In this document: positions 39,061 to 48,236 of the stretch, piece after piece | Position numbering within the stretch: the first letter of the stretch is position 1 | Layout of the letters: the number at the start of each line of letters is the position of its first letter | Assembly: GCF_018449515.1 (NCBI RefSeq) | Contig: NZ_JAAVUQ010000031.1 | Coordinates: 1 to 64,000 of the forward strand | DNA from: Caballeronia sp. dw_19 | Lineage (GTDB): Bacteria > Pseudomonadota > Gammaproteobacteria > Burkholderiales > Burkholderiaceae | Length of the DNA stretch: 64,000 bases | Direction of reading: 5' to 3' | Notes under the pieces: model-generated | What the model was told of the DNA's origin: nothing | Database searches by the model: none | The model's input: the letters and a program-made list of their open reading frames with translations, nothing else | Program-made: the position numbers and the translations under genes

Positions 39061-39095
39061 AAAATGGCCGGCGCGCGACCTTCACGCGCCGGCCA
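39061..39095 (-). terminator. Terminator of pnp
   Basis: TGGCCGGCGCG and CGCGCCGGCCA form an 11-bp stem, with a T-rich tail (TTTTTG) when read leftward, 17 bases past the pnp stop. Confidence 0.85.
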
Positions 39096-39111
39096 CTCCG
39101 AACTTACCGCA

Positions 39112-41253
39112 TTACTGCTGCGTCGGCTGGATCGGTTCGATAGGCGCGCCGCCTTCATTCAGCAAAGCCTTCGCCGACAAACGGACACGACCCTTTTCGT
39201 CTGTCTGGATGACCTTGACCTTCACGATCTGGCCTTCCTTCAGGTAGTCGTTGATGTCCTTGATGCGCTCGTTGACGATTTCCGAGATGTGCAGCAGACC
39301 ATCCTTACCCGGAAGAATATTCACGATTGCACCGAAGTCCAGCAATTTGAGTACCGGGCCTTCGTAGACCTGACCCACTTCCACTTCAGCCGTGATGTTC
39401 TCAATGCGCTTCTTCGCTTCCGCCATGCCTTCGCTGCTCGTGCTGGCGATAGTCACCACGCCGTCATCGGAAATGTCGATGGTCGTGTTGGTTTCTTCGG
39501 TCAACGCACGGATCACCGAACCGCCCTTGCCGATCACGTCGCGGATCTTCTCCGGATTGATCTTCATGGTGATCATGCGCGGCGCGTAGTCCGACAGGTT
39601 CGTGTTCGTACCCGGAACAGCGGTCGTCATCTTGCCCAGGATATGCATGCGGCCTTCCTTCGCCTGCGCGAGCGCGACCTGCATGATTTCCTTCGTAATG
39701 CCCTGGATCTTGATGTCCATCTGCAGTGCCGTCACGCCTTGCGCCGTGCCCGCCACCTTGAAGTCCATGTCGCCGAGGTGATCTTCGTCGCCCAGGATGT
39801 CCGTCAGCACCGCGAACTTGTTGCCTTCGAGGATCAGGCCCATCGCGATACCCGCGACGTGCGCCTTCATGGGCACGCCGGCGTCCATCAGCGCGAGACA
39901 GCCGCCGCAAACCGAAGCCATCGACGAAGAGCCGTTCGATTCCGTGATTTCCGACACCACGCGAATGGAGTAGCCGAATTCCTCGGCGCTCGGCAGCACT
40001 GCCACCAATGCGCGCTTCGCCAGACGGCCGTGACCGATTTCACGGCGCTTCGGCGAACCGACGCGACCCGTTTCGCCGGTCGCGAACGGAGGCATGTTGT
40101 AGTGAAGCATGAAGCGTTCGCGATACTCGCCTTCGAGCGCGTCGATGTTCTGTTCGTCGCCCTTCGTGCCCAGCGTCGCGATCACGAGCGCTTGCGTTTC
40201 GCCGCGCGTGAACAACGCCGAACCGTGCGTACGCGGCAGCACGCCGGTACGGATTTCGATCGGACGGACGGTGCGGGTGTCGCGGCCGTCAATACGCGGT
40301 TCGCCGTTCAGGATCTGCGTACGGACGATCTTCGCTTCGATGTCGAACATCACGTTGCCGATGGTCGCCTTGTCAGCGGGCGTTTCGCCCTTGGCAACGG
40401 CTTCTTCGGTCAGCTTTGCGGTCGTCGATGCGTAGACTTCCTTCAGCTTTGCGGTGCGAGCCGATTTGTCGCGGATCTGGTACACGGCATTCAGATCGGC
40501 TTGAGCGAGTTCCGCCACGCGTGCGATCAACGGCTCGTTCTTCGGTGCCGGCGCCCAATCCCATTCCGGCTTGCCACCTTCGGCAACCAGTTCATGGATT
40601 GCGTCGATAGCGATTTGCATCTGATCGTGACCGAACACAACAGCGGCCAGCATGACTTCTTCGGTCAGTTGCTGCGCTTCCGATTCCACCATCAGCACCG
40701 CGCGTTCCGTACCGGCGACGATCAAATCGAGCGCCGATTCCTTCATTTGCGGACGCGTCGGGTTCAGGACGAATTCGTTATTGATATACGCGACGCGGGC
40801 AGCACCCACCGGGCCGTTGAACGGCAGGCCGGAGATAGCCAGCGCGGCCGACGCGCCGATCAGCGCGGGGATGTCGGCGGGCACATCGGGATTCAGTGAC
40901 AGCACGTGAATCACGACCTGGACTTCGTTGTAATAGCCTTCCGGGAACAACGGGCGCAACGGACGATCGATCAGGCGCGAGATCAGCGTTTCGCCTTCTG
41001 ACGGACGGCCTTCGCGACGGAAGAAACCACCCGGGATCTTGCCGGCTGCGTAGGTCTTTTCCAGATAATCGACGGTCAACGGGAAGAAATCCTGGCCCGG
41101 CTTTGCCGTCTTCGCGCCGACAACCGTCGCGAGCACCACGGTATCTTCAATATCAACGATCACGGCGCCGCTTGCCTGGCGCGCGATTTCACCTGTTTCC
41201 AGGCGTACGTTGTGTTGTCCCCACTTGAATTCCTTGACGATCTTTTTAAACAT
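39112..41253 (-). CDS. pnp: Polyribonucleotide nucleotidyltransferase (PNPase)
   Basis: This 713-residue phosphorolytic 3'-5' exoribonuclease of RNA decay forms a homotrimer and associates with the degradosome. It has two RNase PH-like domains (about 1-220 and 310-540, including [14 protein letters not shown] and [18 protein letters not shown]), a KH domain ([19 protein letters not shown]) and a C-terminal S1 domain ([21 protein letters not shown]). The ATG at 41253 follows a GAAGGAG site and starts [19 protein letters not shown]. The rpsO gene lies upstream, as in most proteobacteria, and the leader between them is highly structured. Confidence 0.97.
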   Translation of the reverse strand: MFKKIVKEFKWGQHNVRLETGEIARQASGAVIVDIEDTVVLATVVGAKTAKPGQDFFPLTVDYLEKTYAAGKIPGGFFRREGRPSEGETLISRLIDRPLRPLFPEGYYNEVQVVIHVLSLNPDVPADIPALIGASAALAISGLPFNGPVGAARVAYINNEFVLNPTRPQMKESALDLIVAGTERAVLMVESEAQQLTEEVMLAAVVFGHDQMQIAIDAIHELVAEGGKPEWDWAPAPKNEPLIARVAELAQADLNAVYQIRDKSARTAKLKEVYASTTAKLTEEAVAKGETPADKATIGNVMFDIEAKIVRTQILNGEPRIDGRDTRTVRPIEIRTGVLPRTHGSALFTRGETQALVIATLGTKGDEQNIDALEGEYRERFMLHYNMPPFATGETGRVGSPKRREIGHGRLAKRALVAVLPSAEEFGYSIRVVSEITESNGSSSMASVCGGCLALMDAGVPMKAHVAGIAMGLILEGNKFAVLTDILGDEDHLGDMDFKVAGTAQGVTALQMDIKIQGITKEIMQVALAQAKEGRMHILGKMTTAVPGTNTNLSDYAPRMITMKINPEKIRDVIGKGGSVIRALTEETNTTIDISDDGVVTIASTSSEGMAEAKKRIENITAEVEVGQVYEGPVLKLLDFGAIVNILPGKDGLLHISEIVNERIKDINDYLKEGQIVKVKVIQTDEKGRVRLSAKALLNEGGAPIEPIQPTQQ

Positions 41254-41305
41254 TCTCACTCCTTCTTCGTTATGCCTCGCGCTTGTTCGAGCGTGTTGTC
41301 GTGGA

Positions 41306-41441
41306 CTCCGGAGCATCCGGAGCCCGTGCACGCGCTGAAAAAACGGCGAAGCCAAGCGATGACCGGAACCGCGCGAAAAGAGGGGTGTATGTCATTCCAA
41401 CGCAACACGACACGCGATGCGCATGACGCGCTGGAATGACA
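41306..41441 (-). promoter_or_regulatory. Structured leader upstream of pnp
   Basis: The 372-base gap between rpsO and pnp holds, in transcript order, the rpsO terminator, then a long inverted repeat with perfect 10-base arms TGTCATTCCA (41390-41399) and TGGAATGACA (41432-41441) enclosing a smaller CGCG stem, then a CTCCGG/CCGGAG hairpin (41306-41322) just ahead of the ribosome site. In E. coli an RNase III-cleaved stem in the pnp leader drives PNPase autocontrol; these hairpins are candidates for the same role. No clear promoter was identified here. Confidence 0.5.
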
Positions 41442-41571
41442 CAAAGCTCTGCCGCGAGGCCCGGTCCTGTAGTCGAATCGGCTTCCGATCCGGGGTTGGC
41501 TTTAATGCAAGCCTTCGATATTTCCCGCTACTTTCACTTCTGCGCCCATGAAGAGCGCGCCGTTCAAAAAC

Positions 41572-41606
41572 AAAATGCCTGTATCAGCAAACTGACACAG
41601 GCATTT
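41572..41606 (-). terminator. Terminator of rpsO
   Basis: AAATGCCTGTGTCAG and CTGATACAGGCATTT pair around a four-base loop (one G-T wobble), with TTTTGTTTTTG following in the leftward direction, 19 bases past rpsO. Readthrough would carry transcription into pnp. Confidence 0.85.
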
Positions 41607-41625
41607 CGTTGTGAACGCTGGCCGC

Positions 41626-41904
41626 TTACTTACGCAGGCCCAGCTTCTCGATCAGCGTGCGATAACGATCAGCGTCTTTGCCCTTGAGGTAATCGAGCAG
41701 CTTACGACGGCGGCTCACCATGCGCAGCAGGCCGCGGCGGCTGTGGTGATCCTTCGTGTGAGCCTTGAAGTGAACGGTCAGTTCATTGATACGGGTGGTC
41801 AGCAGTGCAACCTGCACTTCTGGCGATCCGGTGTCATTAGCGGCGCGCGCGTATTCTGCGACGACGTCGGACTTCTTTGCATGAGCAGCAACTACGGTAG
41901 ACAT
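41626..41904 (-). CDS. rpsO: 30S ribosomal protein S15
   Basis: This 92-residue primary 16S rRNA-binding protein of the small subunit platform has the core [21 protein letters not shown]...[22 protein letters not shown], which is unmistakable. It is slightly longer than the usual 89 residues because of the N-terminal [11 protein letters not shown] longer upstream frame is not supported. It is followed by its own terminator and then pnp. Confidence 0.97.
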   Translation of the reverse strand: MSTVVAAHAKKSDVVAEYARAANDTGSPEVQVALLTTRINELTVHFKAHTKDHHSRRGLLRMVSRRRKLLDYLKGKDADRYRTLIEKLGLRK

Positions 41905-42177
41905 TTGATTTTCCTTTGAAACGGACAGGCGGTCACGGAAGAAGGGCCGTGCCGTGGGTTTTCTACATCTGTCCTCAGCCGCCGAAACTTGATCTCGACC
42001 TTGGACTTCCTTGCCGGACGGGCCTGAGGAACGCTTTAAACGGGCTTTGCAACCCACAATTCCGCTCAACCCGGAGTACGGCAAGTCGCGAATTATAGCA
42101 CAGCAACTTTTGCCGTCGACCGGGTTCGAGACGACGGGTGAAATGATGCAATAGGCCTGCGCCCAAGCTTATTGTTT

Positions 42178-43575
42178 TTACGACGCCGGGCGTTTCATCT
42201 GGCAGGTGGTCGGCATCGCGGTCTGGGCGGCCGGGATCTTGAGCAGCGTCCGAAAGCCAAAGCCGGAACCTTCGTTGTCGAAACGCACACCACGCACGCC
42301 GGCCGAACCCGCCTTATCCATTTCGATCACGTAAAGGGGCTGGATCAGTTGATGGTCGGCGGCGCGCATTTCTATCGTCTGGAAACCCTTGTCCAGCGTC
42401 ATGCCTTCCAGCGCGTGCGCGACCGCGGCCGGGTCGGTGCTGTGCGCTTTCTCCATGGCCTGCGCCAGCATCTCGATCATGAGCGGCATGCGCAGGAAGA
42501 GGTAATCGTCGGCAGGCGCGGGGAAACGGGCGCGGAACGCTTCGTAATAAGCATCCGACGCCGTGCCGCCTGTGTTCGGATGCCAGTCGGCCACCGCCAC
42601 GACATGTTTTGCGCCGGCGTCGCCCAGAGCGGCGGGCGCGCCCAGGCTGTTGCCATAGAACGTATAGAAATGCGTGTCGAGTCCTTGTTCGCGAGCGGCC
42701 TTGACGAGCAGCGTCAGGTCGTTGCCCCAGTTGCCGGTGATCACCGCGTCGGCGCCGCTTGCGCGGATCTTGGCAATGTACGGCGCGAAGTCCTTCACGC
42801 GGCCGGCGGGGATGAATTCATCGGCGACGATCGCGATGTCCGGACGGCGCTCCTTCAACGCTCGCTGGGCTTCATGGCTGACATCGTGGCCAAAGCTGTA
42901 GTCCTGGTTGAACAAATAGACTTTCTTCACCGATTGATCGCGCTGGATGACATCGGCGAGCGCATTCATGCGCATGCCGGCGTGGGCATCGAAGCGGAAA
43001 TGCCAGAAGCTGCAATCCGCATTGGTGAGCGCGGGGTCGTCGGCGGAATAATTGAGGAACACCACGCGATGCCCGGGATCGCGGGCATTTTGTTTATTGA
43101 TCGCGTCGATGAGCGCCGCGGCAACCGCCGAACTATTGCCCTGCATGACAAAGCCAATATTCTGGTCGATGGCCGCACGCAACTGGACAAGGCTGGCTTC
43201 GCTGCTGCCCTTGCCGTCGAGGACCACGAGTTGCAGCGGGTGTTTGCCATCGGGCAAGGTGACGCCGCCGTTCGCGTTCACGCGCTCCACACCGAAGCGC
43301 AGATTGCGCTCGACGGCCGCGCCCGCGTTGGCGAACGGTCCCGACATGCCTTCGATCATCGCGATTCGAATGGGGGGCAAACCGGGAGCGGCATCCGTCG
43401 CGCACGCGGGGGCGACCAACACGCTGCCAACACATGAAGCCACCAGCAACGAACCACCCAGGCGCTTACCGGCGCGCAATGCGCGGCCGAGCAAGCCGAA
43501 CCACCCCGCCGGCAGGAACCGATTACCTGCCCTGAAAGAAACCACGCGCCGCAAACCGAGACCCATACAGTCCAT
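42178..43575 (-). CDS. Branched-chain amino-acid-type ABC substrate-binding protein
   Basis: This 465-residue periplasmic type I binding protein resembles LivJ-like receptors. The N-terminus has a long basic region and a hydrophobic stretch (GGSLLVASCVGSVLVAPACA) acting as a signal peptide with cleavage near residue 60; an internal start nearer this stretch is possible. The mature part begins PPIRIAMIEGMSGPFANAGAAVE, typical of this fold, with the second-lobe segment FLNYSADDPALTNADCSFWHFR. No permease or ATPase gene is adjacent, so the transporter partner and ligand are unknown. Such orphan receptors often bind aromatic acids, amides or amino acids. Confidence 0.85.
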   Translation of the reverse strand: MDCMGLGLRRVVSFRAGNRFLPAGWFGLLGRALRAGKRLGGSLLVASCVGSVLVAPACATDAAPGLPPIRIAMIEGMSGPFANAGAAVERNLRFGVERVNANGGVTLPDGKHPLQLVVLDGKGSSEASLVQLRAAIDQNIGFVMQGNSSAVAAALIDAINKQNARDPGHRVVFLNYSADDPALTNADCSFWHFRFDAHAGMRMNALADVIQRDQSVKKVYLFNQDYSFGHDVSHEAQRALKERRPDIAIVADEFIPAGRVKDFAPYIAKIRASGADAVITGNWGNDLTLLVKAAREQGLDTHFYTFYGNSLGAPAALGDAGAKHVVAVADWHPNTGGTASDAYYEAFRARFPAPADDYLFLRMPLMIEMLAQAMEKAHSTDPAAVAHALEGMTLDKGFQTIEMRAADHQLIQPLYVIEMDKAGSAGVRGVRFDNEGSGFGFRTLLKIPAAQTAMPTTCQMKRPAS

Positions 43576-43874
43576 TACAGTTCATCCGTGAATAAATGAC
43601 GCCGAACATGACAGCAAAGCGAATCGCGGATCATAGGGCGTTCGGCACGCTGCATGCAACCGCCCAGGAAAATGCGAACGGAAATGGAATAGCTACCCGA
43701 GCCCGCGCGTTCCAGCTATAACCGCAAGCACGCTCTGACCGAAGGACGAACCGGCGACCGCAATCAAAACCGCCCGCCTACCGCGTGTCAAAATAAGCGA
43801 CACAACGCAGATCACCAGAAAAACCCACAACCAATCGTGGATACAGCGTGGAAACGAATACGAAGGAGGCTTCG

Positions 43875-44384
43875 ATGTTGAGCAAGGCAATACGAAAACC
43901 CGCGGCAGCAATGGCGCTCGCCCTGCTGCTTACGGCGTGCGCGCAGCCGTGGCAGAACTACCAGGCTGGCGCCGACTCATCGACCATCACGGCAAAGCTG
44001 GGGCCGCCGAAAGAGGTCTATGACCTGCCGACTGGCGGCAAGCGCCTGATGTGGCCGACCCAACCGCTGGGCGAGGTGACGACGGCGGCGGATATCGACG
44101 CATCGGGAAAGATCGTGAGCGTGCGGCAGGTCCTCGATGAAAACGAGTTCTACAAAGCGCAGATCGGCACCTGGACGCGCAAGGACGTGCTGATCAACTT
44201 CGGCCGTCCGGAGGAGACGTCCTACTTCCCATTGATGAAACGCGAGGTATGGACGTACCGGTACATGGAGGCAAACGTCTGGTACATGATGTACAGCTTT
44301 TACTTCGATGACCAGGGCACGCTCCGCCTGACGCAAAAAACGCCCGACCCGCTTCACGATCCCGACGCCCGGAATTTCTTCTGA
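43875..44384 (+). CDS. Putative outer-membrane lipoprotein, SmpA/BamE-like
   Basis: This 169-residue lipoprotein has a basic start, a hydrophobic segment and a clear lipobox LLTAC, giving a lipidated Cys near residue 22. The mature domain has two repeated units of the BamE/SmpA style (SSTITAKLGPPKEVYDL... and TRKDVLINFGRPEETSYF), which bind partner proteins in the periplasm. It is not bamE itself as far as context shows. An AAGGAGG site six bases before the ATG fixes the start. A strong terminator follows, so it is monocistronic. Confidence 0.75.
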   Translation: MLSKAIRKPAAAMALALLLTACAQPWQNYQAGADSSTITAKLGPPKEVYDLPTGGKRLMWPTQPLGEVTTAADIDASGKIVSVRQVLDENEFYKAQIGTWTRKDVLINFGRPEETSYFPLMKREVWTYRYMEANVWYMMYSFYFDDQGTLRLTQKTPDPLHDPDARNFF

Positions 44385-44421
44385 TTTCTCTGAAAAGTAC
44401 CGAAGAACTCTGTTGTCGACG

Positions 44422-44454
44422 AAAAAATGCCGCCCGAAAAAGCGGCATTTTTTT
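44422..44454 (+). terminator. Terminator after the lipoprotein gene
   Basis: AAAAAATGCCGC and GCGGCATTTTTTT pair perfectly around an eight-base loop, 38 bases past the lipoprotein stop; a run of seven T follows. Confidence 0.9.
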
Positions 44455-44596
44455 ACGCCTGGACTGCCGGAACCTTTTAATAAAAAGTGATTCGCAAGGT
44501 TAATCGCGGCGCAGCAATGACGCCGGAAGCCCGTTTCCAGCGATAATTTGACCGTTGCAGTGCTGTACCTCTCGTTACGCTTTGGAGCTGATACCC

Positions 44597-45253
44597 ATGC
44601 ATCGACCTAAACGCATGCTGGCTGAGAACGCCGACTGGGCGGCTGAAATTGCCGCCAGCGACCCGGATTTCTTCGAAACACTGGCACAGGGTCAAAGTCC
44701 GACCGTGCTGTGGCTGGGATGCTCCGACAGCCGTGTGCCGGCCGAAACCATCACGCACTCGAAGCCCGGTGATTTATTCGTCCATCGCAACATCGCGAAC
44801 CTCTTTTCTCCGGACGATGACAACACCATGAGCGTCCTCGAATACGCGGTGAGGGTGCTGAAAGTGGACCACGTGATTGTGTGCGGACACTACGGCTGCG
44901 GGGGCGTGCGTGCGTCGTTGCTGCCGTTGTCCGACGCCCTGCCCCACGTCAACCGCCGCATTGCCCCGCTGTGCACGCTGGCGCGTGAGCACAGCAGCGA
45001 ACTCGACGCAATGAGCACGATGGATTCGCGCATCGACCGGCTGGCGGAACTGAGCGTGCTTGAACAAGTGGGCGCGCTACGTGACACGCCCATCGTGCGC
45101 GACGCCGAACGTCCACCACGCGTTCACGGCTGGATCTTCGGTCTGCGCGACGGCCGCATCAAGGTGCTTTCGTCCGGAGACCCCGCCGATTCCGATACGG
45201 ACACCGCGGGCGAGCCCACCGGCTCTTCAAATGCAGCCGCGAAAGCGGCATGA
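44597..45253 (+). CDS. can: Beta-class carbonic anhydrase
   Basis: This 218-residue beta-carbonic anhydrase interconverts CO2 and bicarbonate, supplying bicarbonate for carboxylases. The zinc site is complete: Cys and Asp/Arg dyad in LGCSDSRVPAE and His..Cys in GHYGCGGVRASL. The sequence and length match the Can (YadF) type. The ATG at 44597 follows GGAG 12 bases upstream; an upstream frame is not family-like. The C-terminal 25 residues are Asp/Ser/Ala-rich and not conserved. Confidence 0.93.
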   Translation: MHRPKRMLAENADWAAEIAASDPDFFETLAQGQSPTVLWLGCSDSRVPAETITHSKPGDLFVHRNIANLFSPDDDNTMSVLEYAVRVLKVDHVIVCGHYGCGGVRASLLPLSDALPHVNRRIAPLCTLAREHSSELDAMSTMDSRIDRLAELSVLEQVGALRDTPIVRDAERPPRVHGWIFGLRDGRIKVLSSGDPADSDTDTAGEPTGSSNAAAKAA

Positions 45254-45317
45254 CCCGCACCGGCGCCAAGCACGTGATCGAAACCGCCGGCTTGCTGTCG
45301 GGCATAAAGCTGCAATG

Positions 45318-45353
45318 AAAAACGGCCCTCGCTTTTGGCGAGAGCCGTTTTTT
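45318..45353. terminator. Bidirectional terminator between can and leuA
   Basis: AAAAACGGCCCTCGC and GCGAGAGCCGTTTTTT pair with one mismatch around a short T-rich loop, with A/T runs on both sides. It lies between the convergent carbonic anhydrase and leuA genes. Confidence 0.88.
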
Positions 45354-45410
45354 AACCGATGAAGCGCCGGATACGCGCCTCAATCGAATCAATCACTCAA
45401 TCGAATCAAT

Positions 45411-46955
45411 TTAGGAAAGCTGCGGATTCAGCTTCTCGACCTTCGAATGCAGCTTGTTCAGTGCCGCGAGATATGCCTTCGCCGACGCCGCCACGATATC
45501 CGGGTCCGTGCCCACGCCGTTCACGATCCGGCCGCTCTTCGACAAACGCACGGTCACTTCGCCCTGAGCCTGCGTACCCGTGGTAATGGCGTTCACCGAA
45601 TACAGCACCAGCTCGGCGCCGCTCGTCACCTTCGATTCGATCGCGTGCAGCGTGGCATCGACCGGGCCGTTACCTCGCGATTCACCCTGCACTTCGATAC
45701 CATCGACCGCAAACACCACACGCGCATGCGGCTGCTCACCCGTTTCCGAATGCTGAGCCAGCGACACGAAGCGGAACGTTTCCTTCGCCTGCATTTCCGC
45801 TGATTCTTCGGAGACGATCGCCATGATGTCTTCATCGAAGATCTCGGATTTACGATCGGCGAGTTCCTTGAAGCGCACGAACGCGGCGTTCACATCCGTT
45901 TCCGATTCCAGCGTCACGCCGAGATCTTCCAGGCGCTGCTTGAACGCGTTACGACCCGACAACTTGCCGAGCACGATCTTGTTGGTCGCCCAGCCCACGT
46001 CTTCGGCACGCATGATCTCGTAGGTATCGCGCGCTTTGAGCACGCCATCCTGGTGAATGCCGGAAGCATGCGCAAACGCGTTCGCGCCGACCACAGCCTT
46101 GTTCGGCTGCACGACAAAACCGGTGATCTGCGAGACGAGCTTCGAGGTCGGCACAATATGCGTTGTATCGATACCGAGTTCCAGCCCGTAGTAATCCTTG
46201 CGCGTTTTCATCGCCATCACGACTTCTTCCAGCGCCGTGTTGCCCGCGCGCTCGCCGAGGCCGTTGATGGTGCACTCAATCTGACGCGCGCCGCCGATAT
46301 GCACGCCGGCCAGGGAATTCGCGACCGCCATGCCGAGGTCATCGTGGCAATGCACGGACCACACCGCCTTGTCCGAATTCGGCACGCGTTCGCGGATGGT
46401 CTTGATCAGGTTGCCGTAGCCTTCCGGCACGGCGTAGCCAACCGTATCGGGAATATTGATGATGGTCGCGCCTTCATCGATCACTGCTTCCAGCACGCGG
46501 CACAGGAAATCGAGATCCGAACGGCTGCCGTCTTCCGGCGAGAACTCGACGTCGTCGGTGAACTTGCGCGCGAAACGCGTGGCGAGACGCGCCTGCTCGT
46601 AGACCTGATCCGCGCTCATGCGCAGCTTCTTTTCCATATGCAGCGCCGACGTGGCAATGAACGTATGGATACGGAAGTGATCGGCGGGCTTCAGAGCATC
46701 GGCGGCGCGCTGGATGTCTTTATCGTTGGCGCGGGCCAGCGAGCAGATCGTGCTGTCCTTGATCAGGCCGGCAATGGTATGAATGGCGTCGAAATCGCCG
46801 TTCGAGCTGGCCGCAAAGCCTGCTTCGATCACATCGACCTTCATCCGTTCGAGCGCCTTCGCGATCCGGATCTTCTCGTCCTTCGTCATCGACGCGCCGG
46901 GGGATTGCTCGCCATCGCGCAAGGTCGTGTCGAAAATGATCAGTTTGTCTGCCAT
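45411..46955 (-). CDS. leuA: 2-Isopropylmalate synthase
   Basis: This 514-residue enzyme condenses acetyl-CoA with 2-oxoisovalerate, the committed step of leucine synthesis. The TIM-barrel catalytic domain starts with the [16 protein letters not shown] signature and contains the metal-binding [12 protein letters not shown]. The C-terminal regulatory domain (after about residue 395; VEKLNPQLS end) binds leucine for feedback inhibition. A GGAG-type ribosome site precedes the ATG. It is preceded by its own promoter and a leucine-rich leader peptide gene, so it is probably controlled by attenuation as well as feedback. It lies downstream of pssA, beyond a terminator. Confidence 0.97.
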   Translation of the reverse strand: MADKLIIFDTTLRDGEQSPGASMTKDEKIRIAKALERMKVDVIEAGFAASSNGDFDAIHTIAGLIKDSTICSLARANDKDIQRAADALKPADHFRIHTFIATSALHMEKKLRMSADQVYEQARLATRFARKFTDDVEFSPEDGSRSDLDFLCRVLEAVIDEGATIINIPDTVGYAVPEGYGNLIKTIRERVPNSDKAVWSVHCHDDLGMAVANSLAGVHIGGARQIECTINGLGERAGNTALEEVVMAMKTRKDYYGLELGIDTTHIVPTSKLVSQITGFVVQPNKAVVGANAFAHASGIHQDGVLKARDTYEIMRAEDVGWATNKIVLGKLSGRNAFKQRLEDLGVTLESETDVNAAFVRFKELADRKSEIFDEDIMAIVSEESAEMQAKETFRFVSLAQHSETGEQPHARVVFAVDGIEVQGESRGNGPVDATLHAIESKVTSGAELVLYSVNAITTGTQAQGEVTVRLSKSGRIVNGVGTDPDIVAASAKAYLAALNKLHSKVEKLNPQLS

Positions 46956-47022
46956 GTCGGGCTCCAGTGGGGAGTTTTAGAGTGTTGAAAACGGTGGGGA
47001 AAAACAATACGGAATCCGGGTG

Positions 47023-47045
47023 TTCGCGCCACCGCTGGCGTCGAA
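47023..47045 (-). promoter_or_regulatory. Hairpin between leuA leader peptide and leuA
   Basis: Read leftward, TTCGACGCCA and TGGCGCGAA form a stem of nine pairs with one bulge around a GCGG loop; a T-run (TTGTTTTT) follows 18 bases later. Its TGGCGCG strand could alternatively pair with the GCGCGCC at the end of the leader-peptide gene, which would give the mutually exclusive structures expected of an attenuator. The distance to the T-run is long for a standard terminator, so the exact terminator is uncertain. Confidence 0.4.
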
Positions 47046-47077
47046 AACCACGAACGAGCAGACGGGAGGCGGGAAGC

Positions 47078-47164
47078 TTAGCGCGGCAGGCGCGCTAGTA
47101 GCGGTAGCGCGCGTAGCGGCGCACCAGCTAGGAAAAACGAGAGGGGATGGGCGAAAAAAATCAT
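47078..47164 (-). CDS. leuL: Leucine-rich leader peptide of leuA (attenuator)
   Basis: This 28-codon open frame begins ATG-ATT-TTT-TTC and encodes MIFFAHPLSFFLAGAPLRAL followed by PLLARLPR. Seven of 28 codons are Leu, and five of these are CTA, a codon I rarely see in neighbouring genes. The CTA cluster overlaps a perfect 8-bp hairpin (GCGCGCTA 47090-47097 with TAGCGCGC 47105-47112). Ribosome stalling there under leucine shortage would open the hairpin, as in classical amino-acid attenuation. The predicted transcription start falls on the A of the ATG, so translation would be leaderless. It ends 122 bases before leuA. I name it leuL by role; no search was done. Confidence 0.75.
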   Translation of the reverse strand: MIFFAHPLSFFLAGAPLRALPLLARLPR

Positions 47165-47170
47165 TTGCAG

Positions 47171-47199
47171 ACTATAACGAGATTTTTGGGAGCGTGCAA
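47171..47199 (-). promoter_or_regulatory. Sigma-70 promoter of the leuA transcript
   Basis: Reading leftward, TTGCAC (47199-47194) and TATAGT (47176-47171) are separated by exactly 17 bases, close to consensus at both hexamers. With the -10 at -12 to -7, the first transcribed base is predicted at 47164, the first base of the leader-peptide ATG. Confidence 0.75.
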
Positions 47200-47264
47200 T
47201 TGGGCTTTCCGATCGATCCGATTGACTTTACCCGCATGGTTTTGGACCACGCGGCGCCCAAAAG

Positions 47265-47299
47265 CAAAAAGCGCGCACCGGGTTCAAGCCGATGCGCGC
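47265..47299 (-). terminator. Terminator of psd-pssA
   Basis: GCGCGCATCGG and CCGGTGCGCGC pair (one G-T wobble) with TTTTTGC following leftward, just past the pssA stop at 47307. It insulates leuA, which has its own promoter about 65 bases on. Confidence 0.85.
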
Positions 47300-47306
47300 G
47301 GTTCTT

Positions 47307-48170
47307 TCAATGCGCTTTTTCAGACGATCTGGCCGGATTCGGCCGGCCGCGTATGGCCATGTACCCCCACCATGCGTAACCGGAAAAACCGTACAACACG
47401 AACAAGCCGAACAACATCAACGGCGGATCCGACGACACCAGCACAAACGCCACCACCACCAGCAGCACGCCGGCGAACGGGACACGAAAGCGCACATCGA
47501 GCGCCTTGCCGCTGTAGAACGGTGCGTTCGATACCATCGTGACACCGGCATAGATGGTCAGCGCAAACGCCACCCACGGCAGCCAGACCAGCTTCAGCGG
47601 CACGCGGTTGTCGGTAGCGAGCCACACGAAACCCGCGATCAGCGCCGCCGCTGCCGGGCTCGGCAGGCCCTGGAAATAGCGTTTATCGACCACGCCTACG
47701 TTCGTATTGAAGCGCGCAAGACGCAATGCCGCACCCGAGCAATAGACGAACGCCGCGAGCCAGCCCCAGCGGCCCAGGTCCTTCAGGATCCATTCGTACA
47801 TCACCAGCGCGGGCGCCACGCCAAACGAGACCATGTCCGAGAGGCTGTCGAACTGCTCGCCGAACGCGCTCTGCGTATGCGTCATGCGCGCGACCCGGCC
47901 GTCCATGCCATCCAGCACCATGGCTACGAAGATCGCGATGGCCGCGATCTCGAAGCGCACGTTCATAGCCTGAACGACCGCGAAAAAGCCGCAGAACAAC
48001 GCGGCCGTGGTGAACGCGTTGGGCAGCAGGTAAATGCCGCGCTTCCTCAAAAACTGTTGCCGCTTCGCACGCCGCGTTTCCAGCACGCCGATGTCCTGCG
48101 CCGACTTGTTACGGCGAAACGCCCGTGGGGGTGTTGCCGTGCTTCGCGTTCGGCGCGGTTTGAGTGCCAT
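47307..48170 (-). CDS. pssA: CDP-diacylglycerol-serine O-phosphatidyltransferase
   Basis: This 287-residue integral membrane CDP-alcohol phosphatidyltransferase makes phosphatidylserine from CDP-diacylglycerol and serine. The family motif DG..AR...G...D...D is visible in DGMDGRVARM...FGEQFDSLSDMVSFG. An N-terminal basic extension of about 50 residues precedes the first membrane helix. The start at 48170 follows a GGAGGACTCG site. It lies 66 bases after psd, so the two successive steps to phosphatidylethanolamine are encoded together. Confidence 0.95.
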   Translation of the reverse strand: MALKPRRTRSTATPPRAFRRNKSAQDIGVLETRRAKRQQFLRKRGIYLLPNAFTTAALFCGFFAVVQAMNVRFEIAAIAIFVAMVLDGMDGRVARMTHTQSAFGEQFDSLSDMVSFGVAPALVMYEWILKDLGRWGWLAAFVYCSGAALRLARFNTNVGVVDKRYFQGLPSPAAAALIAGFVWLATDNRVPLKLVWLPWVAFALTIYAGVTMVSNAPFYSGKALDVRFRVPFAGVLLVVVAFVLVSSDPPLMLFGLFVLYGFSGYAWWGYMAIRGRPNPARSSEKAH

Positions 48171-48236
48171 CGAGTCCTCCGTTGTGCAGCCTGGTTTTAC
48201 CGCTTTATTTGTACTGATTCTCTGCCGGTTCACTGA

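Noticed and set aside
38788-40899. A 703-codon open frame on the plus strand across pnp and the quinone reductase
   Set aside because: It lies antisense to the clearly coding pnp gene, is rich in Arg, His and Asp as expected of a mirror frame in GC-rich DNA, and resembles no family.
43693-43911. A 72-codon minus-strand frame between the binding protein and the lipoprotein gene
   Set aside because: It overlaps the ribosome binding site and start of the lipoprotein gene and matches nothing known.
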